The notes under the pieces: model-generated
The model's database searches: none
What the model was told of the DNA's origin: nothing
The model's input: only the letters and a program-made list of their open reading frames with translations
Assembly (NCBI GenBank): GCA_047636495.1
Contig: JBLILH010000009.1
Span: 39,716-103,715 of the forward strand
Source of the DNA: Endobugula sp047636495
Lineage (GTDB): Bacteria > Pseudomonadota > Gammaproteobacteria > Pseudomonadales > Cellvibrionaceae
Length of the DNA stretch: 64,000 nt
Direction: 5' to 3'
Made by a program: the position numbers and the translations under genes
Shown here: in pieces, positions 18,727 through 27,813 of the stretch
Layout of the letters: each line of letters begins with the position of its first letter
Position numbering within the stretch: the stretch's first letter is position 1

Positions 18727-18993
18727 GTGGCCAATTCACCCCAAGCTAAAAAACGTGCAATTCAAAGTGAAAAAGCGCGCAAGCACAATGCGAGCCTACG
18801 CTCGATGACCCGAACTCACGTTAAGAAAGTTATTGCCGCTGTTGCAGCCGGCGATGCTGAGACTGCTAAAGCCGCTTATGCTGCTGCCGCACCCATTATC
18901 GACAAACTAGCGAACAAAGGCATTATTCATAAGAATAAAGCCGCTCGCCATAAGAGCCGCCTACATAAGCAAGTTAAAGCGCTAGCGGCTTAA
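18727..18993 (+). CDS. rpsT: 30S ribosomal protein S20
   Basis: S20 binds 16S rRNA in the small subunit. The protein (88 residues) begins MANSPQAKKRAIQSEKARKHN, the family N-terminus, and is Lys/Ala rich. Two tandem GTG codons are possible starts (18724 and 18727); the second is chosen because it gives the canonical MAN start and a 7-base spacing from AGGAG at 18715-18719. A non-ATG start also occurs in E. coli rpsT (UUG), where it is tied to autoregulation. A strong terminator follows. Confidence 0.97.
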   Translation: MANSPQAKKRAIQSEKARKHNASLRSMTRTHVKKVIAAVAAGDAETAKAAYAAAAPIIDKLANKGIIHKNKAARHKSRLHKQVKALAA

Positions 18994-19008
18994 TACATAG
19001 AAAATCAT

Positions 19009-19050
19009 AAAAAAACCCCTCTATTGTCATGCCATAGAGGGGTTTTTTAT
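19009..19050. terminator. bidirectional intrinsic terminator between rpsT and hisC
   Basis: The stem acccctctat pairs with atagaggggt and is flanked by an A-run on the left and a T-run on the right. It can therefore terminate rpsT (+) and the convergent aminotransferase gene (-). Confidence 0.93.
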
Positions 19051-19069
19051 GCGCGTTCGCTAAGTGCCC

Positions 19070-20125
19070 TTAGCACGCCAGATAAGATTCCCACGCAGTC
19101 ATTAAATGCTGCATCTGCGCCAGCGTGCCTATCGTCACCCTCAACCCTAGGCGATCACCATACATTTTAGGCCTAACCAAGAAATTTTCTGACTGTAGAT
19201 AACTCGCAACCTCGTCCGGATTGCTGGGAAAGCACCACAGGTAATTTGCATTGCTTTTCCAATGGCTAATCCCGTGCCTACCCAACCACGACTCAAGCAA
19301 TGGCTTGGCCTGCTCCATGACTTCTGCGACATAGCGCTCGGTTTCAGAAGGATCATCTAGCGCAGCATTTGCGGCAACAACGGCCAACTGATTAATATCG
19401 TAAGGGCCGCGAATATTGCATAAGGCTGCGACATTTTCTGCCGCGCTCATCAAGTAACCAAAACGCAACGATGGCATTCCCCATGTTTTAGAAAAAGTGC
19501 GCGTCACAAAAAGATTATGAAATTCCCCGATAAATGAAACGGCTGTTTGATGGCTGTATTCAAAATAACATTCATCCACCAAGATAGCAGCATTAGGCGC
19601 CGCCTGCGCAATTTGCCGAACAACATCACTAGTCACTAACGTGCCACAGGGGTTATTCGGGTTAGACACTACCACCACACGCGTATGTTCATTCACCAGA
19701 CCCAACACCTCTGCTAGTGGGTAGCCTCCCTCTCGAGTGTACTGCGGCTCGTGTATTAGCATCGCTTCAACTTGAGCACACTGCCGATACATCGCAAATG
19801 ACGGCCCAGGAATAATCGCCTCAGCACTGGCTGACGCGACGGCACGAAACACCAAATCAATACCTTGATCGGATCCATTAGTGATCATTAGCTGATCATT
19901 TGCAACACCTGCATAGGCCGCTAGCCGCTTAACAATATCGCCATAGGCGGGATACATCTGTAATCGACCCGCATCAATATAGTCATGCAAAGCTTGCTTT
20001 ACATTCTCCGCAATCGGAATCGTACGCTCATTAAAATCTAGCAAGGTAAACGCATTGGGATTGCGCCCCTCTAACGGTGGTGCATAAGCAGATAAGGCAA
20101 CGATATGAGAGTTAATCACAGACAT
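19070..20125 (-). CDS. HisC-like histidinol-phosphate aminotransferase
   Basis: This is a PLP-dependent class I/II aminotransferase of the HisC branch, which converts imidazole-acetol phosphate to histidinol phosphate using glutamate. Visible motifs are SNPNNPCG, the VDECYFEYS cofactor-binding stretch, the PLP lysine in TRTFSKTWGMPSLRFGY, and LRVTIGT near the end. GGA lies 6 bases before the ATG. It stands alone between rpsT and proB, not with other his genes, so it could be a second HisC copy or a related enzyme acting on another phosphorylated substrate. Confidence 0.8.
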   Translation of the reverse strand: MSVINSHIVALSAYAPPLEGRNPNAFTLLDFNERTIPIAENVKQALHDYIDAGRLQMYPAYGDIVKRLAAYAGVANDQLMITNGSDQGIDLVFRAVASASAEAIIPGPSFAMYRQCAQVEAMLIHEPQYTREGGYPLAEVLGLVNEHTRVVVVSNPNNPCGTLVTSDVVRQIAQAAPNAAILVDECYFEYSHQTAVSFIGEFHNLFVTRTFSKTWGMPSLRFGYLMSAAENVAALCNIRGPYDINQLAVVAANAALDDPSETERYVAEVMEQAKPLLESWLGRHGISHWKSNANYLWCFPSNPDEVASYLQSENFLVRPKMYGDRLGLRVTIGTLAQMQHLMTAWESYLAC

Positions 20126-20214
20126 GGTTTTTCCAATGATTCAATTAAGAGGGATAAAGTGTAGATAATCTAGAACAATGTAGGCTGCACCAACACAAAC
20201 TTGAACAATACACG

Positions 20215-20404
20215 CTAGAAGCCTGTCGGACTCAGGGGATCGTAGCGAGGCAGTGAGAGGTCGAGGGCATTTTTTCGATCATTTGAGGCGAATAGTGAGC
20301 CTATTCTCCAGAAGTAGGCGCCACTAGGCGATGAAAATGATCGGCAAAAGGCACCGATTTCTTGCTGCCGCAGTAGATTCTTCCTAAGCCCGACAGGCTC
20401 CTAG
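20215..20404. mobile_element. MITE-like 190-bp imperfect palindrome
   Basis: The ends are inverted repeats: CTAGA-AGCCTGTCGGACTCAGG on the left against CTAGG-AGCCTGTCGGGCTTAGG on the right, three mismatches in 22. The two halves remain complementary inward (for example CGATCATTT against CGATCATTTT and AGTGAGCCTA against AGTGGCGCCTA), so the whole element can fold into one long hairpin. It has no ORF. Its right end carries the TAG stop of proB, and CTAG at both ends could be part of the ends or a target duplication. Confidence 0.75.
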
Positions 20405-21576
20405 ACCAACACAAGATTATCACGGTGTATCAGCTCTTCTTCGTTTTTATAACCCAATAGGTTTTCAATATTATCGCTGGATTGACCAAGAATTTTTTGC
20501 GCTTCCTGATAATTATAATTCACTAGTCCACGAGCAATGTCTCTGCCGTCAATAGATTTACAAATCACCATATCACCTCGGGTAAAACGCCCCTCAACCG
20601 CAACCACACCCACCGCCAGCAAGCTTTTTCCAGAGCGAAGCAACACATCCACAGCGCCGTCATCCAACACTAACTCACCGCGTGACTGCAGCTGACCCGA
20701 CAACCAACGTTTGCGTGCTGCCTCTGGCAGCTGATCCGCTAACAATAACGAACCCACATTTACACCATCGGCGAGCGATATTAAAACGCTATCAATACGC
20801 CCGCCCACAATGACCGTGTTGGCGCCCGATCGCGCCGCTAATCTTGCTGCTCGGACTTTGGTAACCATGCCGCCGCGACCCAATTTCCCCCCACCCCCTG
20901 CCATGCTATCTAATTCAGGCATGGAAGCCGAGACATTATTAATTAAGCGAGCATGCTCATTACTGCGAGGATCACTATCATACATTCCCTCTTGATCCGT
21001 CAGCAATACTAGCAAATCAGCTTCAATTAAGTTAGCCACCAGCGCCGCTAGAGTGTCATTATCACCAAAACGAATTTCATCTGTGACCACTGTATCGTTC
21101 TCATTAACAACGGGAACAACACCTAAACGAATAAGTGTTTTCAATGTGGACTGGGCGTTTAAATAACGCTCTCTATTTGACAGGTCATCATGATCCAGCA
21201 ACACTTGCGCAGTCTGCAAGCCAAACCGCTGAAAAGCCTGTTCATAGGTTTGCACCAAACCCATTTGACCCACCGCCGCCGCCGCCTGCAACTCATGCAC
21301 ATGGCTTGGCCTTGCAGACCACCCCAATCGCTCAATACCCACCGCAATAGAGCCCGACGACACCAATACTAACTCAATGCCTCGCTCACGCAGCTGATAC
21401 ATTTGCTCGGCCCATCCCTGAATAGCCGCAACATCCAGACCACGCCCGTTATCCGTTAGCGAAGAGCTGCCTATTTTTATGACCCAGCGACGAGCTCGAC
21501 TGACCTTGAGCCTTGATGTTTTATCCAGGCTGCCAGCCAAATCTTCATTAGTACTTTTCGAGATTATTGAGGACAC
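20401..21576 (-). CDS. proB: Glutamate 5-kinase
   Basis: ProB phosphorylates glutamate in the first step of proline synthesis. The amino acid kinase domain shows WVIKIGSSSLTDNG, VSSGSIAVG, NENDTVVTDEIRFGDND and GGKLGRGGMVTKVRAA; a C-terminal PUA domain follows from about residue 300 (RGELVLDDGAVDVLL, ARGLVNYN). About 23 extra residues precede the usual start, and a more internal start cannot be excluded. Its stop codon lies inside the end of a MITE-like palindrome, so the last residues may have been set by that insertion. The proB-obgE-rpmA-rplU order is conserved. Confidence 0.96.
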   Translation of the reverse strand: MSSIISKSTNEDLAGSLDKTSRLKVSRARRWVIKIGSSSLTDNGRGLDVAAIQGWAEQMYQLRERGIELVLVSSGSIAVGIERLGWSARPSHVHELQAAAAVGQMGLVQTYEQAFQRFGLQTAQVLLDHDDLSNRERYLNAQSTLKTLIRLGVVPVVNENDTVVTDEIRFGDNDTLAALVANLIEADLLVLLTDQEGMYDSDPRSNEHARLINNVSASMPELDSMAGGGGKLGRGGMVTKVRAARLAARSGANTVIVGGRIDSVLISLADGVNVGSLLLADQLPEAARKRWLSGQLQSRGELVLDDGAVDVLLRSGKSLLAVGVVAVEGRFTRGDMVICKSIDGRDIARGLVNYNYQEAQKILGQSSDNIENLLGYKNEEELIHRDNLVLV

Positions 21577-21629
21577 ACTTTTTTACTCGCTATTTTTAAC
21601 TCGCTATTTTCACTCGCGACTTGGCCGTC

Positions 21630-22856
21630 CTACTCAACGTATACAGTGTCAACATCATAGTCGTCGTCATCGTAGTCGTCATTAAGGTCGTCGTCACCAT
21701 CAACATCGACCACTTTACCTTTCGCTCGCATACGCTCTGCTCGATGCTTAAGTCGCAGGGCCTCGATGCGCTCACGTGCGTCTATTTGCATCTCTAGCTG
21801 ATACGCTAATTCTTGCTCAGCAAGCTCAGGATCTTCTTTTTCAGTCAACTTAACACTTTCGATATGTTCCATAATGTCACGACACACCTGCAGCGTACCT
21901 TGCGCACTAATGGCAGCGATAGAGAAAACCGGCCCCTGCCAAGCCAAACCGTCAACCACCGCCTGACATCGTGCTTTGACTTCATCTACGGGTAACATAT
22001 CCACTTTATTCAATATCAACCAACGTTCACGATTCGCCAACTTAGGGCTAAACTGTCCGATTTCACGGATAATAGCTTCTGCACTTTCTAGGGGACTTGA
22101 CTCATCAAAAGGCGCCATGTCAACAATATGCAGCAATATTCGACAACGCGTCAGATGTTTGAGAAAACGAATACCTAAGCCCGCGCCATCTGAAGCCCCT
22201 TCGATCAAGCCTGGAATATCCGCAACCACAAAACTGCGATGCTCTTCAATTTTAACGACACCTAAGTTAGGTACCAACGTAGTAAACGGATAGTCTGCCA
22301 CTTTAGGCTTGGCAGCCGATACCGCACGAATAAAAGTGGACTTGCCTGCATTAGGCAAGCCCAGCAGACCTACATCAGCCAACACTTTCAACTCAAGCTT
22401 TAAGTCTCGATGCTCACCATCACTCCCCGGCGACGTTTGACGTGGCGCACGATTGGTGCTGGATTTAAATCGCGTATTACCCAAACCATGAAAACCACCT
22501 TGAGCCACTAATAAACGCTGCTTATCTTCGGTGATATCGCCCAGCAACTCTTCGGTTTCAACATCAAAGATAGATGTGCCGACAGGCACCCTTAAGATCA
22601 AATCATCACCTTTGGCACCCGCACAATTTTTGCCACTACCTGTACCGCCGTTCTTTGCACGATATTTAGGCTGATAACGATAATCGACCAGCGTATTCAA
22701 GTCCCCATCACCTTCAAGGTAAACGCTACCGCCATCGCCGCCGTCGCCGCCATCAGGGCCGCCCTTGGCAATATATTTTTCACGGCGAAAACTTAAACAG
22801 CCACCACCACCGTTGCCCGCATAAATAGATATGGGTGCTTCATCTACAAACTTCAT
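21630..22856 (-). CDS. obgE: Obg-family GTPase
   Basis: ObgE/CgtA is a ribosome-associated GTPase acting in 50S assembly and stress control. The Gly-rich Obg fold (AGNGGGGCLSFRREKY, GGPDGGDGGDGGSVY) is followed by the G domain: G1 GLPNAGKST, G3 DIPGLIEGA, G4 NKVD. The C-terminus is strongly acidic (DGDDDLNDDYDDDDYD), as in many proteobacterial Obg proteins. It lies between proB and rpmA. Confidence 0.97.
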   Translation of the reverse strand: MKFVDEAPISIYAGNGGGGCLSFRREKYIAKGGPDGGDGGDGGSVYLEGDGDLNTLVDYRYQPKYRAKNGGTGSGKNCAGAKGDDLILRVPVGTSIFDVETEELLGDITEDKQRLLVAQGGFHGLGNTRFKSSTNRAPRQTSPGSDGEHRDLKLELKVLADVGLLGLPNAGKSTFIRAVSAAKPKVADYPFTTLVPNLGVVKIEEHRSFVVADIPGLIEGASDGAGLGIRFLKHLTRCRILLHIVDMAPFDESSPLESAEAIIREIGQFSPKLANRERWLILNKVDMLPVDEVKARCQAVVDGLAWQGPVFSIAAISAQGTLQVCRDIMEHIESVKLTEKEDPELAEQELAYQLEMQIDARERIEALRLKHRAERMRAKGKVVDVDGDDDLNDDYDDDDYDVDTVYVE

Positions 22857-22913
22857 GACTTATCCTAGTTCGACTCACCCAAACGACTGATTTGCCGAAA
22901 ATAATAGTACAAC

Positions 22914-22954
22914 AACAAAAAAGCCCTACCGCGTTTGCGATAGGGCTTTTTTAA
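22914..22954 (-). terminator. intrinsic terminator after rpmA
   Basis: agcccta and tagggct form a GC-rich stem, flanked by A-runs and T-runs, about 30 bases past the rpmA stop on the minus strand. It separates rplU-rpmA from obgE, although readthrough may feed obgE. Confidence 0.88.
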
Positions 22955-22984
22955 CACGGCTCAAAGAAGAGCAAAAAAAATCAA

Positions 22985-23242
22985 TTACGCCGCAACAATA
23001 CTAACAAATTGACGGTTTTTCGGGCCTTTAATAGTAAACTGCACCGCGCCGTCGGCTTTGGCAAAAAGAGTATGATCTTTACCAATACCTATGTTTTCTC
23101 CCGCATGTACTTTCGTACCACGTTGACGAATAATAATATTACCTGCAAGGACTACTTCTCCACCAAAACGCTTAACACCTAAACGTTTACTTACGGAATC
23201 GCGACCGTTATTAGTACTACCACCAGCTTTCTTATGGGCCAT
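22985..23242 (-). CDS. rpmA: 50S ribosomal protein L27
   Basis: L27 lies near the peptidyl transferase centre. The 85-residue sequence begins MAHKKAGGSTNNGRDSVSKRLGVKRFGG and contains IIIRQRGTKVHAGENIGIGKDHTLFA, the full family signature. It lies 12 bases after rplU with GGAG upstream, in the standard rplU-rpmA operon. Confidence 0.98.
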   Translation of the reverse strand: MAHKKAGGSTNNGRDSVSKRLGVKRFGGEVVLAGNIIIRQRGTKVHAGENIGIGKDHTLFAKADGAVQFTIKGPKNRQFVSIVAA

Positions 23243-23254
23243 CTGTCAACACTC

Positions 23255-23869
23255 CTACTTAGTAAGTTCTTTAGCCTGAGCGATCCAATCATCACGCTCG
23301 ACACGGCCTTTAAGGTTTAATTTTTCATCTATCAACGCAATATCTTCAACAGACCAGGCTGCTATCTGAGCGAAGCGAGTAACGCCCGCTTCAACTAACT
23401 TCTTAACTAATACTGGACCAACGCCCGTTAACTTGCTTAGGTCGTCTCCGTCGGCTGGCGCTGCATCAGCTTTTTTTGCTGCCACTTTTTTTACCGGCAC
23501 TTTTTCTACCAGCACTTTTTCTACCAGCACTTTTTCTACCAGCACTTTTTTCGCGCCAGAAGCAATAATTGCAGTAATTTTCACTTCAGTAAACCACTGA
23601 CGGTGACCCTGACGCGTCATCGAATGCTTACGACGACGGAATTTAATAATACGGATTTTATCACCACGACCGTGGCTTAATATTTCAGCCGTTACAGCTG
23701 CACCCTTTACTATTGGCGTACCAATGGTAATGTTGTCGCCATCAGTTACCAACAACACTTCGTCAAACTGGATAGTCTCGCCGGTCGCTGCCTCAATTTT
23801 TTCTAACTTAAGGGTCTCACCTTCAGTGACACGGTGTTGCTTACCACCACTTTTAATTACTGCGTACAT
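23255..23869 (-). CDS. rplU: 50S ribosomal protein L21 with C-terminal helix-hairpin-helix extension
   Basis: Residues 1 to about 103 are ordinary L21 (MYAVIKSGGKQHRVTEGE, then RRRKHSMTRQGHRQWFTEVKI), which binds 23S rRNA. The frame continues without a break for about 100 further residues: a Lys/Val linker of repeated KVLVE units, an Ala/Asp stretch, and a domain reading LTGVGPVLVKKLVEAGV, then FAQIAAWS, which resembles helix-hairpin-helix domains. E. coli L21 is about half this length. The start MYAVIK is chosen because GGAG lies 6 bases upstream. I recall similar C-terminal domains on some alphaproteobacterial L21 proteins, but this is from memory. Confidence 0.95.
   Translation of the reverse strand: MYAVIKSGGKQHRVTEGETLKLEKIEAATGETIQFDEVLLVTDGDNITIGTPIVKGAAVTAEILSHGRGDKIRIIKFRRRKHSMTRQGHRQWFTEVKITAIIASGAKKVLVEKVLVEKVLVEKVPVKKVAAKKADAAPADGDDLSKLTGVGPVLVKKLVEAGVTRFAQIAAWSVEDIALIDEKLNLKGRVERDDWIAQAKELTK
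23491..23550. repeat. 15-bp tandem repeat in rplU linker
   Basis: Three identical copies of ctaccagcacttttt (23506-23550) are preceded by one diverged copy (ttaccggcacttttt). They encode the KVLVE pentapeptide repeats between L21 and its extra domain, so linker length could vary by slippage without loss of frame. Confidence 0.9.
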
Positions 23870-24363
23870 TTTTTGCTCCAATCATTGCATCTGAACTCAT
23901 GGACGACACTAAGTGCTGATTTACCCATTATTGGCCATATAAATGCCCATCTGGAACAGCTCTCGTACTATTAACATTACATTAACAGATACACTTGCGG
24001 CGTATATAGATCATTAAGTAAATTTAGGGATGCGAATGTTACGACATTTACTGGGTTCAGGCAATGTTTATCGTGATGTATCAGCAGCATAACCTCACCA
24101 TAAATAGAATAAATGATGAATAATGACGTTAAAGCAAAACAAAATCGTCATAAAACAAACGATATTTCGCATAAGCATCAAGAAGTCTTGACAGTCACCA
24201 GCCTCACCCATAGCATCACATGTTATATAACAACTTGATTTATCGACTTATTATATCAACCCTATACAATCACCATGGCAAAGAGCGCATCAATTATACT
24301 TAATCCCGTTTTGGGCTGACATAAATACCGTAAGACTTCCTCCTACTAAAAAGCAGAGAAACC
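23870..24363. promoter_or_regulatory. rplU-ispB divergent intergenic region
   Basis: About 490 AT-rich bases separate the divergent rplU and ispB genes and should carry both promoters. I see no supported ORF, RNA gene or clear terminator hairpin here, and I could not assign -35/-10 boxes with confidence. Confidence 0.4.
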
Positions 24364-25329
24364 ATGACCCACTCGTTCCATCAGGCGGTTGCCCGCGATT
24401 TTGAAGCTGTAAACCAACTTATCATCAGCCACATTGATTCTGACGTTGGCTTAGTTGAAGATATTGGCAGCTACCTTATTGAGGCGGGAGGCAAACGACT
24501 CCGCCCTCTTCTTGTGCTGCTAGTCGCGAAAGCACTTCGATATTCGGGTAATAAGCATCATAATCTAGCCGCCATTATAGAATTCATTCATTCAGCCACA
24601 CTGCTGCATGACGATGTGGTCGATATGTCTGATTTACGTAGGGGCCGATTGACTGCCAATGCAAAATGGGGCAATGCTCCCAGCGTCCTTGTAGGAGACT
24701 TCTTGTATTCCCGCGCCTTTCAAATGATGGTGGCTATTGGTGATATGCACATTATGAAGACGTTGTCCGATACCACCAATATGATTTCGGAAGGTGAAGT
24801 ACAACAACTTATTAATGTCAATCAACCTGACATCACTGAAGACGTCTATTTAGCCGTTATCCGCAAAAAAACCGCTATACTTTTTGAGGCAGCGTGTGAA
24901 ACAGCCGCTATTTTGTCTGACGCTTGCGACGATCAAAAGCAACAACTTATAGCTTATGGCTATCACCTGGGACTTGCCTTTCAGCTCATCGATGATGCTC
25001 TGGACTATACCGGTAACGCCGAAGATTTAGGAAAAAACATTGGCAATGACCTTGCCGAGGGCAAACCTACACTCCCATTAATATATGCAATGACGCAAAG
25101 CAGCGATGATGAATCAAGATTAATTGCTGACAGTATTCGCAATGGGGACATATCGCGACTAGCCCAAATTGTCGACATTATCCACCAATCAGGCGCGCTT
25201 GATTACACGCTTAACCTAGCAAAAGGGCACGCTGCATCTGCGGTCAGTGCATTGCGTTCATTACCTGACTCGACTTATAAACAAGCTATGATAGAACTGG
25301 CAGAGTTTTCAGTCGATCGCTCAAACTAA
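24364..25329 (+). CDS. ispB: Octaprenyl/polyprenyl diphosphate synthase
   Basis: This trans-polyprenyl diphosphate synthase makes the ubiquinone side chain from FPP and IPP. The first Asp-rich motif DDVVD is at residues 83-87, with the following RRGR, and the second (LIDDALDYTG) has its Asp residues at 210, 211 and 214. GGKRLRP near residue 43 binds the IPP diphosphate. Length (321) matches E. coli IspB. Its place next to rplU-rpmA is conserved. The chain length cannot be read from sequence alone. Confidence 0.95.
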   Translation: MTHSFHQAVARDFEAVNQLIISHIDSDVGLVEDIGSYLIEAGGKRLRPLLVLLVAKALRYSGNKHHNLAAIIEFIHSATLLHDDVVDMSDLRRGRLTANAKWGNAPSVLVGDFLYSRAFQMMVAIGDMHIMKTLSDTTNMISEGEVQQLINVNQPDITEDVYLAVIRKKTAILFEAACETAAILSDACDDQKQQLIAYGYHLGLAFQLIDDALDYTGNAEDLGKNIGNDLAEGKPTLPLIYAMTQSSDDESRLIADSIRNGDISRLAQIVDIIHQSGALDYTLNLAKGHAASAVSALRSLPDSTYKQAMIELAEFSVDRSN

Positions 25330-25365
25330 TATCGTAGCCTTATAGGTTATCAACTGGAAGTATTC

Positions 25366-26979
25366 ATGACAACGTTGAGAACAGATGTATTTCTAGCATT
25401 GAAAGTAGACTCAGAGAAGCTAAAGCGCGTTCCGTTACGACGCCTTTTTGATGAAAACCCTCAAAGAGCAGAGCAATTTTCTATCCAGCTAGAAGGCCTT
25501 TTTTTTGATTACTCGAAAAATCATCTGACATCGAAAACCATTGAATTATTCAAAAGGTTTGCCAACACCTGCTGCCTGCCAGAAGAAATTGACAATTTAT
25601 TTTTAGGCAAACATGTCAACAATACCGAACAGCGCCCGGCTCTTCACACCGCCTTAAGGCATCAAGGTGATGCAACGACTACAGAGCAGGAATTAGCAAC
25701 GGGAACGCTTATAAAAATGCAGTCTTGCGTGAAAAAGATCCACGCACAGGAGTGGTTAGGCTACTCTCAACAACCCATCAAGACCGTGGTTAACATAGGT
25801 ATTGGCGGCTCGGATTTGGGGCCTAGAATGGTGACACAAGCATTATCTGCTTATCAAACATGGCAAGGCCATGTTGAGTTTGTTGCCAATATTGATGGCG
25901 CAGATTTATCCGACGTGCTGCTGGGTGCCAACCCAGAAACAACACTGTTTATCATTGCATCTAAATCATTTACTACCCCAGAAACTCTTGCCAATACTGC
26001 GGCAGCTAAAGCATGGCTAGTCGACAGCGGCTGCGAAACAGCCATGTTAGAACATCACTTTATTGCTATCACCGCCAATGTACCTGCAGCGCAAGCGATT
26101 GGGGTAAGCGCAGAAAACATATTCCCCATGTGGGACTGGGTAGGAGGAAGGTACTCCTTATGGTCGGCTATTGGCCTTCCCGTTGCTATTGCCATAGGAA
26201 TGGATAATTTTACCGATTTATTGTCTGGCGCAAACATGATGGATGAGCATTACAGGCATGCCCCTATCGAGAATAATGTACCCGTTATGGCGGGTCTGTG
26301 TGAGTTTTGGTACAACCAATTTTGGGGTGCGCAATCACATGCTGTTCTACCTTATGCGCAACGATTAACTCGCCTACCCGCCTATCTACAACAGCTTGAT
26401 ATGGAAAGCTTAGGAAAAAGTGTGACACGCGATGGGGTGAATATAGACTACCCTACCGGCACGGTGGCATGGGGAACAGAAGGATCTAACGGACAGCACA
26501 GCTTTCATCAATTACTCCATCAGGGAAAACATATTATCCCCGTCGACTTTATTCTTGTCAGTCAATCGATGAGCCACTTAGACAAGCATCACCAGTACCT
26601 ACAAGCATGCTGCATCAGCCAATCACAAGCATTATTACAGGGTAAGACGCTACACGAGGCAACCAAAGAACTTGAAGCGCTTGGGGTTAGCCCGAAAGAA
26701 GTTCTCCGTTTAGCGCCGCACAAGGTTGTCATTGGCAATAAGCCGAGCAACACCATTATTTTACAACAGCTTAATCCACGCAATTTAGGGGCGTTGCTCG
26801 CTTTCTATGAGCACAAAGTACACACGCAGAGTGTGCTATTAGATATCAACCCGTTCGATCAGTGGGGTGTAGAGTTAGGCAAACAGCTTGCCACGCCGAT
26901 TCTTGAAGCGCTAGAAAGTGGCCAAACTGACCATAGATGGGATGGTTCCACCCAGCATTTGATTTCGAAGCTCAGCTGA
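25366..26979 (+). CDS. pgi: Glucose-6-phosphate isomerase
   Basis: Pgi interconverts glucose-6-phosphate and fructose-6-phosphate, feeding glycolysis and sugar-nucleotide synthesis. The signatures VNIGIGGSDLGPRMV, SKSFTTPET, WDWVGGRYSLWSAIGLP and GTEGSNGQHSFHQLLHQG (catalytic His region) are present. GGAAG lies 5 bases before the ATG. Length (537) is slightly short of E. coli (549). It is 36 bases after ispB and convergent with the exopolysaccharide locus. Confidence 0.97.
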   Translation: MTTLRTDVFLALKVDSEKLKRVPLRRLFDENPQRAEQFSIQLEGLFFDYSKNHLTSKTIELFKRFANTCCLPEEIDNLFLGKHVNNTEQRPALHTALRHQGDATTTEQELATGTLIKMQSCVKKIHAQEWLGYSQQPIKTVVNIGIGGSDLGPRMVTQALSAYQTWQGHVEFVANIDGADLSDVLLGANPETTLFIIASKSFTTPETLANTAAAKAWLVDSGCETAMLEHHFIAITANVPAAQAIGVSAENIFPMWDWVGGRYSLWSAIGLPVAIAIGMDNFTDLLSGANMMDEHYRHAPIENNVPVMAGLCEFWYNQFWGAQSHAVLPYAQRLTRLPAYLQQLDMESLGKSVTRDGVNIDYPTGTVAWGTEGSNGQHSFHQLLHQGKHIIPVDFILVSQSMSHLDKHHQYLQACCISQSQALLQGKTLHEATKELEALGVSPKEVLRLAPHKVVIGNKPSNTIILQQLNPRNLGALLAFYEHKVHTQSVLLDINPFDQWGVELGKQLATPILEALESGQTDHRWDGSTQHLISKLS

Positions 26980-27024
26980 GGTGACGGCCTTAAAAAACGA
27001 CATGGAAAATTAACCCCCCCATGC

Positions 27025-27747
27025 TCAAGCAGCGGGCTGACCCAAAGACCTGCAGGCTTGACGCATTCTCTCAACGGTGAGTAACGGGTCAACTAACACA
27101 TTACAAAACAGTGGCCATGCACTGAGACGGTTAACCACCGCAATAGCTTTGAGCTCGCTATAGGGTTTACTGGTCATGGAGATAAAGATATTGATGGTCT
27201 TTTGTCTGAAGTCTTCGTTAACAACATCCCAATGGATGAGACCTGCCTCCAACAATATTGTTTGTACGCTTGACGCCCAATCGCCTAGATCTATCGCTTT
27301 ATTCCAAACTTGCTCGAACTCGTAATCGACTTGATCTCCAATAGATTTTAATTGCAACAAGCTGGCCCATGCCATTGGCCAGGTAGGTCGCATTTCAATC
27401 GACCGTCTAAGAGGCTCTAATCCGGCATTAACGATTAACTGCGCCTGCTCATAAGATTGAATAGGCGCATCTTGAATGAAAAACCGCCAAAAATGTAGGC
27501 GCCCTAATAGCTCTGGATAATTAGGATTGAGTGGATCGATAGCCATACCTAAGCGAGCTCGCGAGACAGCATCATCCCAGTCTTGTTTGGCATTCACCCC
27601 GCCCTGAACCGACCACTCTCTTGCATAATTAAATGCTGGATCAATAACAACACCCGAGATCATTTTCGAACCTACAAAGACGATCAACAATAAGATTGGC
27701 AACAGCAAAAGATAACGGAATTTATAGAGTATATTCATTACCGTCAT
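27025..27747 (-). CDS. VpsP-like membrane protein of the polysaccharide locus
   Basis: A single N-terminal membrane helix (YLLLLPILLLIVFVGSKMI) is followed by a mostly helical, TPR-like extracytoplasmic region (residues 45-190; ARLGMAIDPLNPNYPELLGRLHFW, AGLEPLRRSIEMRPTWPMAWA). This arrangement matches VpsP-type proteins found in polysaccharide loci, whose molecular role is not established. It is last in the minus-strand locus, after the phosphatase gene. The start is ambiguous: a second ATG lies 9 bases downstream. Confidence 0.6.
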   Translation of the reverse strand: MTVMNILYKFRYLLLLPILLLIVFVGSKMISGVVIDPAFNYAREWSVQGGVNAKQDWDDAVSRARLGMAIDPLNPNYPELLGRLHFWRFFIQDAPIQSYEQAQLIVNAGLEPLRRSIEMRPTWPMAWASLLQLKSIGDQVDYEFEQVWNKAIDLGDWASSVQTILLEAGLIHWDVVNEDFRQKTINIFISMTSKPYSELKAIAVVNRLSAWPLFCNVLVDPLLTVERMRQACRSLGQPAA

Positions 27748-27813
27748 TATCCATTAGAATTTATTGTTTGTAAAAAAATGACGGAAAAGTAAAACGCAAC
27801 GCTCTTAATACAT

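Noticed and set aside
23255..23580. L21 extension as a frameshift artefact joining two genes
   Set aside because: The frame is continuous, the linker repeats are in frame, and no separate start with a ribosome site precedes the extra domain.
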